The notes under the pieces were generated by a model. That model was not told where the DNA came from and made no database searches. It was given only the letters and a program-made list of their open reading frames with translations. From Pseudomonadota bacterium (GTDB lineage Bacteria; Pseudomonadota; Alphaproteobacteria; Acetobacterales; Acetobacteraceae), in contig JAJXWD010000007.1 in assembly GCA_021781835.1 (NCBI GenBank), positions 36,659 to 100,658 on the forward strand: a DNA stretch of 64,000 bases, given 5' to 3'. The number at the start of each line of letters is the position of its first letter. Position 1 is the stretch's first letter. The position numbers and the translations under genes were made by a program. Of the stretch, positions 1-9,060 are shown one piece after another.

Positions 1-1
1 G

Positions 2-2005
2 GATTACCAGAAACGCCGGGCGGCGGTGGAGCAATCCATACAGGCCAAGACCGAGCAGGCTTTTACGGGGCTGACCGAAAAAGCCGCGGCGCTCGACATC
101 GCGCTGCTGCGTACCCCCATGGGGTTTGGCCTGGCCCCGATGCGCGATGGCAAGGTGGTGCCGCCGGCCGAGTTCAATGCCTGGCCCGAGGAGCAGCAGA
201 AACAGGCGCGCGACCATATTCACCAGCTGGAAAAAGAGCTGGAGGAGACGCTGCGGGGCATTCCGCGCATAGAGAAGGAACAGCGCGACGCGCTGCGCCA
301 GCTGGCGCGCGACACGGCGGAGCGCGCCGTTGCCCCGCCCTTCGAGCAGCTTGGCGCCGCCTTTGCCGACCTGCCCGACGTGCTGCGCCATATCGGCGCG
401 CTGCGCGCCGACCTGGTCGAAAATCTCGGCCTGTTCATGCCCCAGGAAGGCGCCGCCCCCGGCCGGGCCGCCATGCCGCCGGGCGGGGCGTTCGACCGTT
501 ATGAGGTCAATGTGCTGGTTACCCCGCTCGACCATGCGCCGGGGGCGCCGGTGATCGAGGAGCTGAACCCCACGCTCGGCAATCTGTTCGGGCGGGTGGA
601 GCATATGCAGGTGGAAGGCGCGCTGGTGACCAATTTCCGCCTGATCAAGGCCGGCGCGCTGCATCGCGCCAATGGCGGCACCATCTTGCTCGATGCGCTG
701 GCCGTGCTGAGCGAGCCTTTCAGCTGGCCCGCCCTCAAGCGCGCGCTGCGCCGACAGGAGATCGTGATCGAGGATATCTCGCATTTCATCGGGCTCAATG
801 CCACCGTCTCGCTCGAACCCGACCCGATACCGCTGGATGTGAAGGTGGTGCTGGTGGGCGACCGGCGGCTTTATTACATGCTGGCCGCGCTCGACCCTGA
901 GCTGGCGCATTATTTCAAGGTGCTGGCCGATTTTGACAATGACGCCGCGCGCACGCCCGAGAACGAGGCGATGCTGGCCAGGCTGGCGGGCGCCATGGCC
1001 TCGCAAAACGGGCTGCTGGCGCTCGACCGCGGCGGGGTGGAGCGGGTGATAGAGCAGGCCGCGCGCTGGGCGGGGGATGCGGGCAAGGTCTCGCTGCTGA
1101 CCGAGCCGCTGCACGACCTGATTACGGAAGCCGACCATGTGGCCCGCGCGCAAGGCCGGGCGGCGATTGCGCGCGCGGATGTGGAGCAGGCGATCGGGCA
1201 GCGCATCACCCGCCAGTCACGCGTGCGGGAGCTGAGCCATGAGGCGATCCTGCGCGGCATATCGCTGATCGACACGCAAGGGGCGCGGGTGGGCCAGGTG
1301 AACGGCTTGAGCGTGATGAGCCTGGGCGAATACGCCTTTGGCGCGCCGGCGCGCATTACCTGCACGGTGCGCGCGGGCGGGGGCAAGATTGTCGATATCG
1401 AGCGCGAGGTGGAGCTGGGCGGGCCGATCCACTCGAAGGGGGTGCTGATTCTCTCGGGCTATCTGGCCGGGCGCTATGCGCTCGAAGCCCCCATGTCGCT
1501 CTCGGCCAGCCTGGTGTTTGAACAATCCTATGGCGGGGTGGAGGGGGACAGCGCCTCCTCGACCGAGGCTTATGCCCTGCTCTCGGCGCTCTCGGCGCTG
1601 GCGCTGCGCCAGGATCTGGCGGTGACCGGCTCGGTCAACCAGCATGGCGAGGTGCAGGCCATTGGCGGGGTGAATGAGAAAATTGAAGGGTTTTTCGATG
1701 TCTGCCGGGCGCGCGGGCTGACGGGCACGCAGGGCGTGATGATTCCGGCCGCCAATGTCATGCATCTGATGCTGCGCCAGGATGTGGTGGCGGCCTGCGC
1801 GCAAGGCCTGTTCGCCATTTATCCGGTCCGCACGATCGATGAGGGAATCGCGCTGCTGACCGGCCGGCCCGCCGGGGCCAGGGGCGCGGATGGCGCCTAT
1901 CCCGCTGGCTCGGTGAACCAGCTGGTGGAGGCGCGGCTGGGGCATTTCGCCGAACTCCGCAAGGCGGCGGGCGGCAAGGCGCCCGAGGCACGGGGAGAGG
2001 TGTGA
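2..2005 (+). CDS. Lon-like ATP-dependent protease (AAA_32 plus Lon C-terminal domain), 5' truncated by window edge
   Basis: The reading frame is open from the first bases, so the true start lies upstream; a GTG at 26 is only the first possible start inside the window. The product belongs to the Lon-like family in which an AAA_32-type ATPase region precedes a Lon protease domain. The Walker A part should be in the missing N-terminus. The protease domain occupies about residues 430-640 and shows the serine of the Ser-Lys dyad in GDSASSTEAY and the lysine in GGVNEKIEGF. It lacks the N-terminal substrate domain of classical LonA. The stop overlaps the ATG of the next gene, suggesting translational coupling to a UspA-like protein in a small stress operon. 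Family assignment is firm; substrate is unknown. Confidence 0.9.
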   Translation, partial: DYQKRRAAVEQSIQAKTEQAFTGLTEKAAALDIALLRTPMGFGLAPMRDGKVVPPAEFNAWPEEQQKQARDHIHQLEKELEETLRGIPRIEKEQRDALRQLARDTAERAVAPPFEQLGAAFADLPDVLRHIGALRADLVENLGLFMPQEGAAPGRAAMPPGGAFDRYEVNVLVTPLDHAPGAPVIEELNPTLGNLFGRVEHMQVEGALVTNFRLIKAGALHRANGGTILLDALAVLSEPFSWPALKRALRRQEIVIEDISHFIGLNATVSLEPDPIPLDVKVVLVGDRRLYYMLAALDPELAHYFKVLADFDNDAARTPENEAMLARLAGAMASQNGLLALDRGGVERVIEQAARWAGDAGKVSLLTEPLHDLITEADHVARAQGRAAIARADVEQAIGQRITRQSRVRELSHEAILRGISLIDTQGARVGQVNGLSVMSLGEYAFGAPARITCTVRAGGGKIVDIEREVELGGPIHSKGVLILSGYLAGRYALEAPMSLSASLVFEQSYGGVEGDSASSTEAYALLSALSALALRQDLAVTGSVNQHGEVQAIGGVNEKIEGFFDVCRARGLTGTQGVMIPAANVMHLMLRQDVVAACAQGLFAIYPVRTIDEGIALLTGRPAGARGADGAYPAGSVNQLVEARLGHFAELRKAAGGKAPEARGEV

Positions 2006-2802
2006 TGGCCGGGCCGACCCGCATTGTGCTGACCCTGCCGGCGGGCGACCAGGCCTGGCTGCGCATGGCCGCCGATCTGGCCCGGCTGCTCGATGTCGGG
2101 CTGCATGGGCTGTTCATCGAGGATCGCGGGCTGCTGGCCTTTGCCAGCCTGCCCTTCGCGCGCGAGATCAGGCTGCCCACCTATGAGTGGCACGCGCTCT
2201 CGCCCGAGCAGATGACCCGCGACCTGCACCAGACGGCCGCCCTGATGCGCCGGCGGCTGGACGAGGCGGCGCGCAAAGCCGGCGTGCCCAGCAGCTTTGA
2301 GACCCTGCCCGGCCCCGAAGCACCACCCCCCTACCGGGTGGGCGATGTGATCATCGCCGCGCACCCCGGGGCCGCGGTGCGGCGGGTGAGCGTCTCGGCG
2401 GCGAAGGGGTGCGAAACCGGCTTTACCCTGCTGGTGCCGCCCCAGGCACCCGCGCGCGCCAGCGGGCCGTTTGCCGCCCTGGTCACGCCCGATGGCGGGG
2501 CGGCGCTCGACATGGCCTGCCGCCTGGCGCTGGCGGCGCGCGAGGGGCTGATTTTGCTGGGCACCGGCGAGGCGCCCCTGCGCGCCGCCGCCGAGCAGGC
2601 CGCCGCCATGGGGGTGGCGCCGGGCCGCATTGTCCGACGGCTGGTGCCCACCACCAACCGGGCCGAGCTGCTGCGCGCCCTGGCGGGGCTGCGCGAGCGG
2701 CTGGTTGTGATGCCCCCGCCCCAGCCGGCCGATGAGGCCTGGCCACTGGCCATGGCGCTGCATGTGCCGGTGCTGCTGGTTGAGCAGCATTGCGCCATGT
2801 GA
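2005..2802 (+). CDS. Universal-stress-like protein (hypothetical)
   Basis: This 265-residue protein starts with a stretch (RIVLTLPAGDQAWLRMAADL) like the first beta strand and helix of UspA-fold proteins, followed by a GLHGLFIEDRGLLAFASLPF segment typical of long two-lobed Usp-like proteins. I see no clear ATP-binding G-2X-G-9X-G(S/T) motif. The ATG at 2005 overlaps the Lon-like stop by one base; a GTG one codon earlier is a less likely start. With the Lon-like protease before it and a metallo-beta-lactamase-fold protein and a second UspA-like protein after it, a stress role is likely but inferred from context. Confidence 0.6.
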   Translation: MAGPTRIVLTLPAGDQAWLRMAADLARLLDVGLHGLFIEDRGLLAFASLPFAREIRLPTYEWHALSPEQMTRDLHQTAALMRRRLDEAARKAGVPSSFETLPGPEAPPPYRVGDVIIAAHPGAAVRRVSVSAAKGCETGFTLLVPPQAPARASGPFAALVTPDGGAALDMACRLALAAREGLILLGTGEAPLRAAAEQAAAMGVAPGRIVRRLVPTTNRAELLRALAGLRERLVVMPPPQPADEAWPLAMALHVPVLLVEQHCAM

Positions 2803-2881
2803 CCCGGGACCAGGCCGTTTTTGTTTGCCGGGCGGCCATTTTGCGCCAAACTGCCCGCAACCGCACCAACAAGGCCCTGAA

Positions 2882-3751
2882 ATGACCGCCGCCGCGCCTG
2901 ACATCAAAGCCTTTTTCGACCCAGAGACGTTCACGATCTCCTATGTTGTTGCCGACCCGGCGAGCAGGGCGGCGGCGGTGATCGATTCGGTGCTCGATTA
3001 TGACCCCAAGGCCGGACGCACCCGCACGGAATCGGCCGCGCGGATTGTGGCTTATGTGCGCGAGCGCGGGCTGCAAGTGGCCTGGCACCTGGAGACCCAT
3101 GCCCATGCCGACCATCTCTCGGCCGCGCCTTACCTGCAGCGGCAACTCGGCGGGAGGATTGCCATTGGCGCGCACATAACCGCCGTGCAGGCGGTTTTTG
3201 GGCGGGTTTTCAACGCCGAGGCCGGGTTTGCCACCGATGGACGGCAATTTGACCATTTATTCACCGATGGCGAGTTGTTCTCCATCGGCGGGCTGACGGC
3301 GCGCGTGCTGCACACGCCCGGCCATACGCCGGCTTGCGTGACCTATCTGATCGGCGATGCCGGGTTTGTCGGCGATACGCTGTTCATGCCCGATTACGGC
3401 ACCGCGCGTTGCGATTTTCCGGGCGGGGATGCGGGCGTGCTGTACCGCTCGATCCGCAAGCTGCTGGAGCTGCCCGGCGGAACGCGGCTGTTTATGTGCC
3501 ATGACTACCAGCCCGGCGGGCGCGCGCCGCTGTGGGAAACCACCGTGGCGGCGGAGCGGGCGGGCAATATTCATGTGCATGAGGGCATCGACGAGGCGGC
3601 GTTTGTGGCCATGCGCACGGCGCGCGACAAAACACTGGGCATGCCCATGCTGATTTTGCCCGCCGTGCAGGTGAATATGCGCGCCGGGCATTTGCCGCCG
3701 CCCGAGGCGAACGGGGTGAGCTATTTGAAAATACCGCTCAACATGCTGTAG
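2882..3751 (+). CDS. Metallo-beta-lactamase-fold hydrolase, persulfide dioxygenase/BLH type
   Basis: The 289-residue product carries the metallo-beta-lactamase metal motif H-x-H-x-D-H in THAHADHLSA (about residue 65), a later histidine in HTPGHTPACVTY, the metal-bridging aspartate region FVGDTLFMPDYGTARCDFPGG, and a histidine in MCHDYQPGG. This set matches glyoxalase II/ETHE1-like persulfide dioxygenases and the Blh (beta-lactamase-like hydrolase) group, which handle sulfane sulfur with glutathione. A glutathione synthetase gene lies 0.9 kb downstream on the other strand, which is compatible. ATG 2882 was chosen because the conserved fold begins just after it; the frame stays open further upstream but overlaps the previous gene. 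Confidence 0.85.
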   Translation: MTAAAPDIKAFFDPETFTISYVVADPASRAAAVIDSVLDYDPKAGRTRTESAARIVAYVRERGLQVAWHLETHAHADHLSAAPYLQRQLGGRIAIGAHITAVQAVFGRVFNAEAGFATDGRQFDHLFTDGELFSIGGLTARVLHTPGHTPACVTYLIGDAGFVGDTLFMPDYGTARCDFPGGDAGVLYRSIRKLLELPGGTRLFMCHDYQPGGRAPLWETTVAAERAGNIHVHEGIDEAAFVAMRTARDKTLGMPMLILPAVQVNMRAGHLPPPEANGVSYLKIPLNML

Positions 3752-3778
3752 CGGGCCGGAAACGGGGAGGAACGTGAC

Positions 3779-4594
3779 ATGACCAATGTGGTGCTGGCGC
3801 TGCTGACCCGCCCACAAGGCGCGCCCACGGTGCTGGCCGCCGCCGCGCGGCTGGCGGCCTTGACGGGCGGGGCGCGGATTGAGGCGCTGACCATGCGCAC
3901 ACCGCCGCTCGCCACCATTTTGGTGACCGAGGAGGTGCTGACAGAGGCGCAGGAGCGCCAGATCCGGGCCGCCGAACAGGCCCGCGCCGCCGCGCTGCAT
4001 GATATTTTCACGCGTTGGGTGGCCAGCCAGCCCGGCGCCAACGCCCCGCGCTGGCTGGACGAGGAGGGCTTGGCGGCGACGCTGGTGAAGCAATGGGGGG
4101 AGCGGGCGGATTATATCGTCATCGGTCAGCCGCCGCCCCATGCCACCCGCCCCGAGCACGATGCCCTGCACAGCGCGCTGTTTGAGTGCGCGCGCCCGGT
4201 GCTGCTGGTGCCACCCCAGGCGGACACCGCGTTTGGCGCGCGGGTGGCCGTGGCGTGGCGCGAGGATAAATTCACCCTGCGCGCGGTGATGGCGGCGCTG
4301 CGCTGCATTCCCGCAACCGCCGCCCTTCATGTGCTCATGGGCCGCCGGGCGGGCGCGGCCGCGCCCGCGATTCCCGCCGTGCTGCTTGAGCATGGCATGG
4401 CGGTGACCGGCCATGAGTTGGCGCTGGGGGCGGATGTCTTCGGCGCCCAGCTGCTGGCCAAGGCCCATGAGCTGAACGCCGATCTGCTGGTGATGGGGGC
4501 TTATGTGCATAATGCCTGGCGCGCCCTGCTGTTTGGCGGCGTGACCCGCTACATGCTCGCCCATGCCGACCTGCCGGTGCTGCTGCGCCACTGA
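3779..4594 (+). CDS. UspA-family universal stress protein
   Basis: This 271-residue protein has two UspA-like lobes. The C-terminal part (ADLLVMGAYVHNAWRALLFGGVTRYMLAHADLPVLL) is a typical Usp end, with the G-A-x-H-x(n)-GGVTR pattern where nucleotide phosphate is bound in related proteins. A good ribosome site (GGGGAGG) lies 9 bases before the ATG. It follows the metallo-beta-lactamase-fold gene by 27 bases and is probably in the same stress operon. The ligand and stress condition cannot be told from sequence. Confidence 0.8.
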   Translation: MTNVVLALLTRPQGAPTVLAAAARLAALTGGARIEALTMRTPPLATILVTEEVLTEAQERQIRAAEQARAAALHDIFTRWVASQPGANAPRWLDEEGLAATLVKQWGERADYIVIGQPPPHATRPEHDALHSALFECARPVLLVPPQADTAFGARVAVAWREDKFTLRAVMAALRCIPATAALHVLMGRRAGAAAPAIPAVLLEHGMAVTGHELALGADVFGAQLLAKAHELNADLLVMGAYVHNAWRALLFGGVTRYMLAHADLPVLLRH

Positions 4595-4612
4595 CGGGCA
4601 AAGCAGGCGGCC

Positions 4613-5557
4613 TCAGCCTCTTTTCGCCTCGATCGCGTCCCAGATGGAGGCCGCCAGATTGACGCCGTCAAAGCGCGCGATCTGCTGCAGGCCGGTCGGC
4701 GAGGTGACGTTGATTTCGGTGAGGTAATCACCAATCACGTCGATGCCCGTGAAGATCAGCCCCTGGGCGCGCAGGGTCGGGCCGATGGCCTCGCAGATCT
4801 CGCGCTCGCGGGGGGTGAGCTTGGTGGGCTCGGGCCGCCCGCCCGCATGCATGTTGGAGCGCGAATCGCCCGCCGCCGGCACACGGTTGAGCGCGCCCAG
4901 CGCCTCGCCATCGACCAGGATGATGCGCTTGTCGCCCGCCCGCACGGCGGGCTCGTAACGCTGCACCATCAACGGCTCGCGCGAGGCGGCGAAGAACATG
5001 TCGAGCAGGGAACCGAGATTTTCATCGTCGGGCTTGATGCGAAACACCCCGATGCCGCCATTGCCAAACAGCGGCTTGACGATGATGTCTTGATGCCTGG
5101 CGCGGAATTCGCGGATCGCCGCCCGGTCCCAGGTGACCAGGGTGGGGGGCATCAGCGCGGGGAAATGCGTGACCAGCAGCTTCTCGGGTGCGTTGCGCAC
5201 GGATTTGGGATCGTTCACCACCAATGTGTGGGGGTGGATATGCTCGAGCAGATGGGTCGCGGTGATATAGGCCATGTCGAAGGGCGGATCCTGGCGCATC
5301 AGCACCACATCCATGGCCGCGAGGTCGGTGATCTCCTCGGCGCCGAATTCATGGTGGGCGCCGGGCACGGGCTTGACCCGCACCGGCTTGACCCGCGCCT
5401 TGAGCGCCGCGCCATCCAGCCACATATGCGGCACTTCATAGTAAAACAGGCTGTGGCCGCGGTGCTGGGCTTCCAGCATCAGGGCGAAGGTCGAGTCGGC
5501 GGTGATGTCGATGGCGTGCAGAGGGTCCATCTGCACCGCGACCTTGAGTGAGGACAT
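4613..5557 (-). CDS. gshB: Glutathione synthetase
   Basis: The 314-residue protein matches prokaryotic glutathione synthetase from end to end: N-terminal [19 protein letters not shown], the ATP-grasp segments [15 protein letters not shown] and [21 protein letters not shown], and the C-terminal metal/substrate loop [20 protein letters not shown]. It joins gamma-glutamylcysteine to glycine using ATP in the cytosol. It is convergent with the UspA-like gene, with only 18 bases between stops, and stands alone. Confidence 0.96.
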   Translation of the reverse strand: MSSLKVAVQMDPLHAIDITADSTFALMLEAQHRGHSLFYYEVPHMWLDGAALKARVKPVRVKPVPGAHHEFGAEEITDLAAMDVVLMRQDPPFDMAYITATHLLEHIHPHTLVVNDPKSVRNAPEKLLVTHFPALMPPTLVTWDRAAIREFRARHQDIIVKPLFGNGGIGVFRIKPDDENLGSLLDMFFAASREPLMVQRYEPAVRAGDKRIILVDGEALGALNRVPAAGDSRSNMHAGGRPEPTKLTPREREICEAIGPTLRAQGLIFTGIDVIGDYLTEINVTSPTGLQQIARFDGVNLAASIWDAIEAKRG

Positions 5558-5629
5558 GCGTAGCTCCCGTTATCCGGGGCCACCTTACCAGCTGGGGGCG
5601 GGAGGCTCCAGTATCGGCCGGGGCGGCGC

Positions 5630-6013
5630 TCAGTCGTAGGAGGTGACGGGCCGGACCGCCAGGGCGGCCGCGGTGGTGGGCGGGCGCTGGAAACTCTCGA
5701 CGCAGGCTTGCGGATCGGCGCCGTCGGGCACCACAGAGGTCACGCGGGGCGTGCCCGCGGCATCGGGGTAGAGAAACAGATCCATGCCGCAGGTGGCGGA
5801 ATGATAGAGCCAGACCTGGGCCGGACCATCGACACGCAGCAAGGTCGGCGGGCCGAAATCGGCATTGATGACGGCCGGCGTCGCCCCCGAGAGCGCCGCT
5901 ATGTTTACCGGGGCCATGTTGCCGGCGGTGGCATCGCCGCCAGAGGCGCAAGCCGCCAGCCCAACCAGCCCCGAACACGCCAGAACAATACGCAAAACAG
6001 CAGGCAAGGCCAT
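5630..6013 (-). CDS. Small predicted lipoprotein of unknown function
   Basis: From the ATG at 6013 the product is 127 residues with a hydrophobic signal peptide and a lipobox (VGLAAC, cysteine about residue 22), so it is probably lipid-anchored. A GTG at 6031 would add six residues. The mature part has two further cysteines (SATCGMDLFLYPD and PQACVESF) that could form a disulfide. It lies just upstream of gshB in the same direction but 72 bases apart. No family was recognised. Confidence 0.65.
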   Translation of the reverse strand: MALPAVLRIVLACSGLVGLAACASGGDATAGNMAPVNIAALSGATPAVINADFGPPTLLRVDGPAQVWLYHSATCGMDLFLYPDAAGTPRVTSVVPDGADPQACVESFQRPPTTAAALAVRPVTSYD

Positions 6014-6230
6014 GAACAAACCCAAACGCACAGCGGACGCGGCTTTATAACAAGCCGTTTAAATTTGACCATGGGGAAACGGGCCGCGAAGGGCTGGAAT
6101 CGGCCGTCTGATGAAAAAATTAATCTGTCACAATCCCTTCAAGGCACCGCCTTAATGCTGCCTTGGTTGGGCGAGAAAACATCTCTCATGGACGGTTCGT
6201 CCAGATGAAAAAAATTCGGAGTTAGCCCCA

Positions 6231-6395
6231 ATGCCTGTCAACATGCTGAAAACCGAAGCCGAGCTGCGCACCGCCGTGATCGACCGGCTGATCGCCGCGT
6301 CGTTGCAGGACGGCAAGCCCGCCCGGGAAGCCACCCTCGCCCGCTGGCGCGCGCTGAGCCTCGATAAGCTCGCCGCCGACAGCCACAAGGCCTGA
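6231..6395 (+). CDS. Small 54-residue hypothetical protein
   Basis: The frame from ATG 6231 to TGA 6395 encodes MPVNMLKTEAELRTAVIDRL and continues as a mainly helical, charged protein ending in LDKLAADSHKA. A GGAG lies about 10 bases before the ATG. Codon use is typical of the neighbouring genes, with strong third-position GC. It sits between a divergent lipoprotein gene and msrB. Function is unknown; it resembles the many short helical proteins of alphaproteobacteria only in a general way. Confidence 0.5.
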   Translation: MPVNMLKTEAELRTAVIDRLIAASLQDGKPAREATLARWRALSLDKLAADSHKA

Positions 6396-6536
6396 CCCAC
6401 ACCGCCCGGCGCACCCAAACCACATCGCGCCGAGCCGCAAGCCCCCGCCCGCGCGACGGGGGCCGCTTGTCTCCCCCCCCCTTTGGTTTCCCAATCGCCA
6501 CGCTTATATTTGGCCAGAACCGCCAAGGAGAGCGAT

Positions 6537-6941
6537 ATGAGCGGGGAAGCTTTTCCCTTTACACTGAGCGACGCCGAATGGCGCTCACGGCTGAGCCCGG
6601 AGCAATATGCCATTTTACGCGGCCACGCGACCGAACGGCCGGGCAGCTGTGCGCTCAATGACGAAAAACGACCGGGACGGTTTTACTGCGCGGGATGCGG
6701 GCAGGTGCTGTTTGTCTCGGGCGGAAAATTTGACAGCGGCACAGGCTGGCCGAGCTTTACCACCCCCGAGGATGGCGCGATCGGCGAGACCGTGGACCGC
6801 AGCCATGGCATGGTGCGCACCGAAGTGCATTGTGCCACGTGCGGCGGCCATCTGGGCCATGTCTTCCCCGATGGCCCGCCTCCCACCGGGCTGCGCTATT
6901 GCATCAACGGCATCGTGCTGCGGTTTGAGCCGGCGGGCTGA
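6537..6941 (+). CDS. msrB: Peptide-methionine (R)-S-oxide reductase
   Basis: At 134 residues this is a standard MsrB. It shows the two zinc-binding CxxC pairs (FYCAGCGQ and VHCATCGGHLGH), the GTGWPSF substrate loop and the catalytic cysteine in LRYCINGIVLRF. It reduces the R form of methionine sulfoxide in proteins. AAGGAG lies 8 bases before the ATG; an earlier ATG at 6483 in the same frame has no such site. A strong bidirectional terminator follows. Confidence 0.95.
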   Translation: MSGEAFPFTLSDAEWRSRLSPEQYAILRGHATERPGSCALNDEKRPGRFYCAGCGQVLFVSGGKFDSGTGWPSFTTPEDGAIGETVDRSHGMVRTEVHCATCGGHLGHVFPDGPPPTGLRYCINGIVLRFEPAG

Positions 6942-6950
6942 GCGGACATA

Positions 6951-6982
6951 AAAAAACCGCCCTGGAAACAGGGCGGTTTTTC
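6951..6982. terminator. Bidirectional intrinsic terminator between msrB and the convergent repeat-protein gene
   Basis: A 13-bp perfect stem (AAAAACCGCCCTG, loop GAAA, then its complement) ends in a T run on the plus strand and begins with an A run that serves the minus strand. It lies 10 bases after the msrB stop and 22 bases after the stop of the convergent gene. Confidence 0.9.
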
Positions 6983-7003
6983 TGAGCCGTGATGGTCGGC
7001 CGG

Positions 7004-8653
7004 TTAGACGTAGGTGGCCATGGTGCCATTATACTGCAGGGTGATGTGCGAGGTGCTGACGCCCTTGAGCGTGACCACCGTGCCATCCGAGAGCCAAAGC
7101 TGCGAGCTGTTGCTGCCATAGGCCGAGACCGCCGAGATGGATACCGTGGTCGAACCCGCGGTGCCCGTGCTGTTCGTCACCAGGAAGGAGCTGTTGGCCC
7201 CGAAATCGGTGATGGTGAAGGTCGAGCCGGCGGTCTGGGAGGCCGTCTCGAAGCGGTAGGTGTTGGTCGCGCCGGTGACCGTGGAGCCGGTGAGCGTTTC
7301 CGCCTGCGCGTTGCCGATGAAGAAGATCTGCGAACCCGACCCATCGGTCGACGCCATGCCGCCCGCGGCCTCGTTCCAGGCCAGGGTCTGGCCGTTATAG
7401 GTGCCGATATTGAAATCATTGGCGCCCGTGGTGCTCGACGCCAGCAGCTTCTCGCCGGTACCGGGGCCGCCCCACAGCTGGTTGGTACCCGTGCCGCCCG
7501 TGGCGTACAGCGTATCGTTGCTGCCGCCCGCATAAAGGGTGACGGCGCCACCGGCAACGCTTGAGGTATCCGTCGGCACGCCGGCGACGCTGGCGGCGGT
7601 CGAGTCGTAGATGCCACCCACCAGCAGCGAATTGCCGCCCGCGCCGGCGACATACTGGCCACCAGCGGCGCCGCCATACACGGTCACCGAGTTGTGCGAG
7701 TTATGGAGCGTGCCGCCGATGATGAAGCTCGAGTAAAGCACGCTGCCAGCAACGCTGGAGTTGTTGATGAAGAACAGCGACGAACCGGAGTCGGGCTCGA
7801 AGAAGACGTACGAGTTGGCGCCGCCGGACGCGCTCACCGTCGCGTTCATCGACTCGCCGACCTGGAAATTATCCGTGGTGCCCGTGCCGCTTTCGTTGAT
7901 GATGGCCGAGGTGGTGGCCGCGCCCATGACCGAGATGTTTTCCGACCCGGTGGCGTTCACAACCGCCGTGACGGTGGTGTTCTGGTTGTTGAGGTAAACA
8001 TTGTCGGTGCCGTTGGCGTTCACGGTGCCGTTGAAATCATACAGGCGGATATTGTCCGTGCCGTCGGACGTGACCACCGGGCGCACCGAGCTGGCGTAAT
8101 TGCCGCTGGACAGGCCGTTGCCGCTGTTATTGACCACCACCGTGTCGGTGCCCGAGGCCCAGATGCTGCCCGAGAAATCGGTCATGTTCAGCGTGTCCTG
8201 GCCGCCCGCGGCATAGACGCTGCCCGCGCCATTGGCGACGGAATAGAACACGTTGGACTGGCTGCCAAGCAAGGCGAACTTGGTGCTGGACTGGCCTTGC
8301 ACGGTCTCCTGACCCGGGGCCTGCACCACAAAATCGGTCACGCCGGCGGCGACGGTGTAGGCACCCGAGACCGAGCCGGTGCTGACCGCGCCGGTGGAGT
8401 CGCGGTTGCTCAGCTCTTCGAAGCTGCCCACGGCGCCCGCCTGGACGGTGGAGAAGCTCGACCCGTCAATGATGTTGTTGTTTTGAAAGTCGTAGGTTCC
8501 GCCGTGAATGCTCGTCGAAAGCGACGACAGATAGGCCTGCAGGGCCTCATTCAGGGAGCCGGACGTTGTGGCCGAGCCCGAAAATGACGAAGGAACCGAA
8601 ACGACCCCCGTAATCGCGTTAAACGCGCTACCAACTGTTAATGAAGTCGCCAT
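7004..8653 (-). CDS. Large cysteine-free, Gly/Ser/Thr/Asn-rich beta-repeat protein, probably secreted or surface-exposed
   Basis: The 549-residue product is low in charge, contains no cysteine, and is built of short beta-prone units such as TDNIRLYDFNGTVNANGTDN, YAGGSNDTLYATGGTGTNQL and GAGGNSLLVGG. These resemble imperfect hemolysin-type (RTX) or other beta-helix repeats, although the exact GGxGxDxUx nonapeptide is not seen. There is no N-terminal signal peptide; the end (TLKGVSTSHITLQYNGTMATYV) looks like the C-terminus of proteins exported by type I secretion, which is inference. A 400-base AT-rich region lies upstream. No transporter genes are adjacent. It could be an adhesin or S-layer-like protein. 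Confidence 0.65.
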   Translation of the reverse strand: MATSLTVGSAFNAITGVVSVPSSFSGSATTSGSLNEALQAYLSSLSTSIHGGTYDFQNNNIIDGSSFSTVQAGAVGSFEELSNRDSTGAVSTGSVSGAYTVAAGVTDFVVQAPGQETVQGQSSTKFALLGSQSNVFYSVANGAGSVYAAGGQDTLNMTDFSGSIWASGTDTVVVNNSGNGLSSGNYASSVRPVVTSDGTDNIRLYDFNGTVNANGTDNVYLNNQNTTVTAVVNATGSENISVMGAATTSAIINESGTGTTDNFQVGESMNATVSASGGANSYVFFEPDSGSSLFFINNSSVAGSVLYSSFIIGGTLHNSHNSVTVYGGAAGGQYVAGAGGNSLLVGGIYDSTAASVAGVPTDTSSVAGGAVTLYAGGSNDTLYATGGTGTNQLWGGPGTGEKLLASSTTGANDFNIGTYNGQTLAWNEAAGGMASTDGSGSQIFFIGNAQAETLTGSTVTGATNTYRFETASQTAGSTFTITDFGANSSFLVTNSTGTAGSTTVSISAVSAYGSNSSQLWLSDGTVVTLKGVSTSHITLQYNGTMATYV

Positions 8654-9060
8654 CCCATCACCCCTGTCACATTAGCACCGTATCGTTACGGTCTTTAGCG
8701 CTGCACTGCGGCACAAGCAAGGGAAAACCCCTCAACGATTTATAAAAATCTCGTGACTATCCCCAGAAAAACGGAGAAAAAACCAGAGTTAGTATCATTT
8801 TTAGATGAAAATAGCAAAAATAACACAGCCTCACCTAAGGAATTTTAAAATAATATGAATAACATCCTATTTATTTATGTTTTATTCATTATATATTAGG
8901 TCAACACAGACGTTTAATAACATCCCTCACGTACCCGAGACCGCGCCTCCGGGAAACATGATGTTGCCATCGGAAACTTTCCCGATCGTATAGAACTGGC
9001 CCCGCCCCCGTGGGCGATGGCGGCAATTTTACTTTTTAGACGGAATTTATTTCCGTTCCC
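8654..9060. other. AT-rich intergenic region upstream of the repeat-protein gene
   Basis: About 400 bases between two minus-strand genes. Roughly 8740-8920 is far richer in A+T than the surrounding sequence, with runs such as TTATTTATGTTTTATTC. It probably holds the promoter of the repeat-protein gene, and may be a site of curved DNA or silencer binding. I found no ORF or RNA gene in it. Confidence 0.5.
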
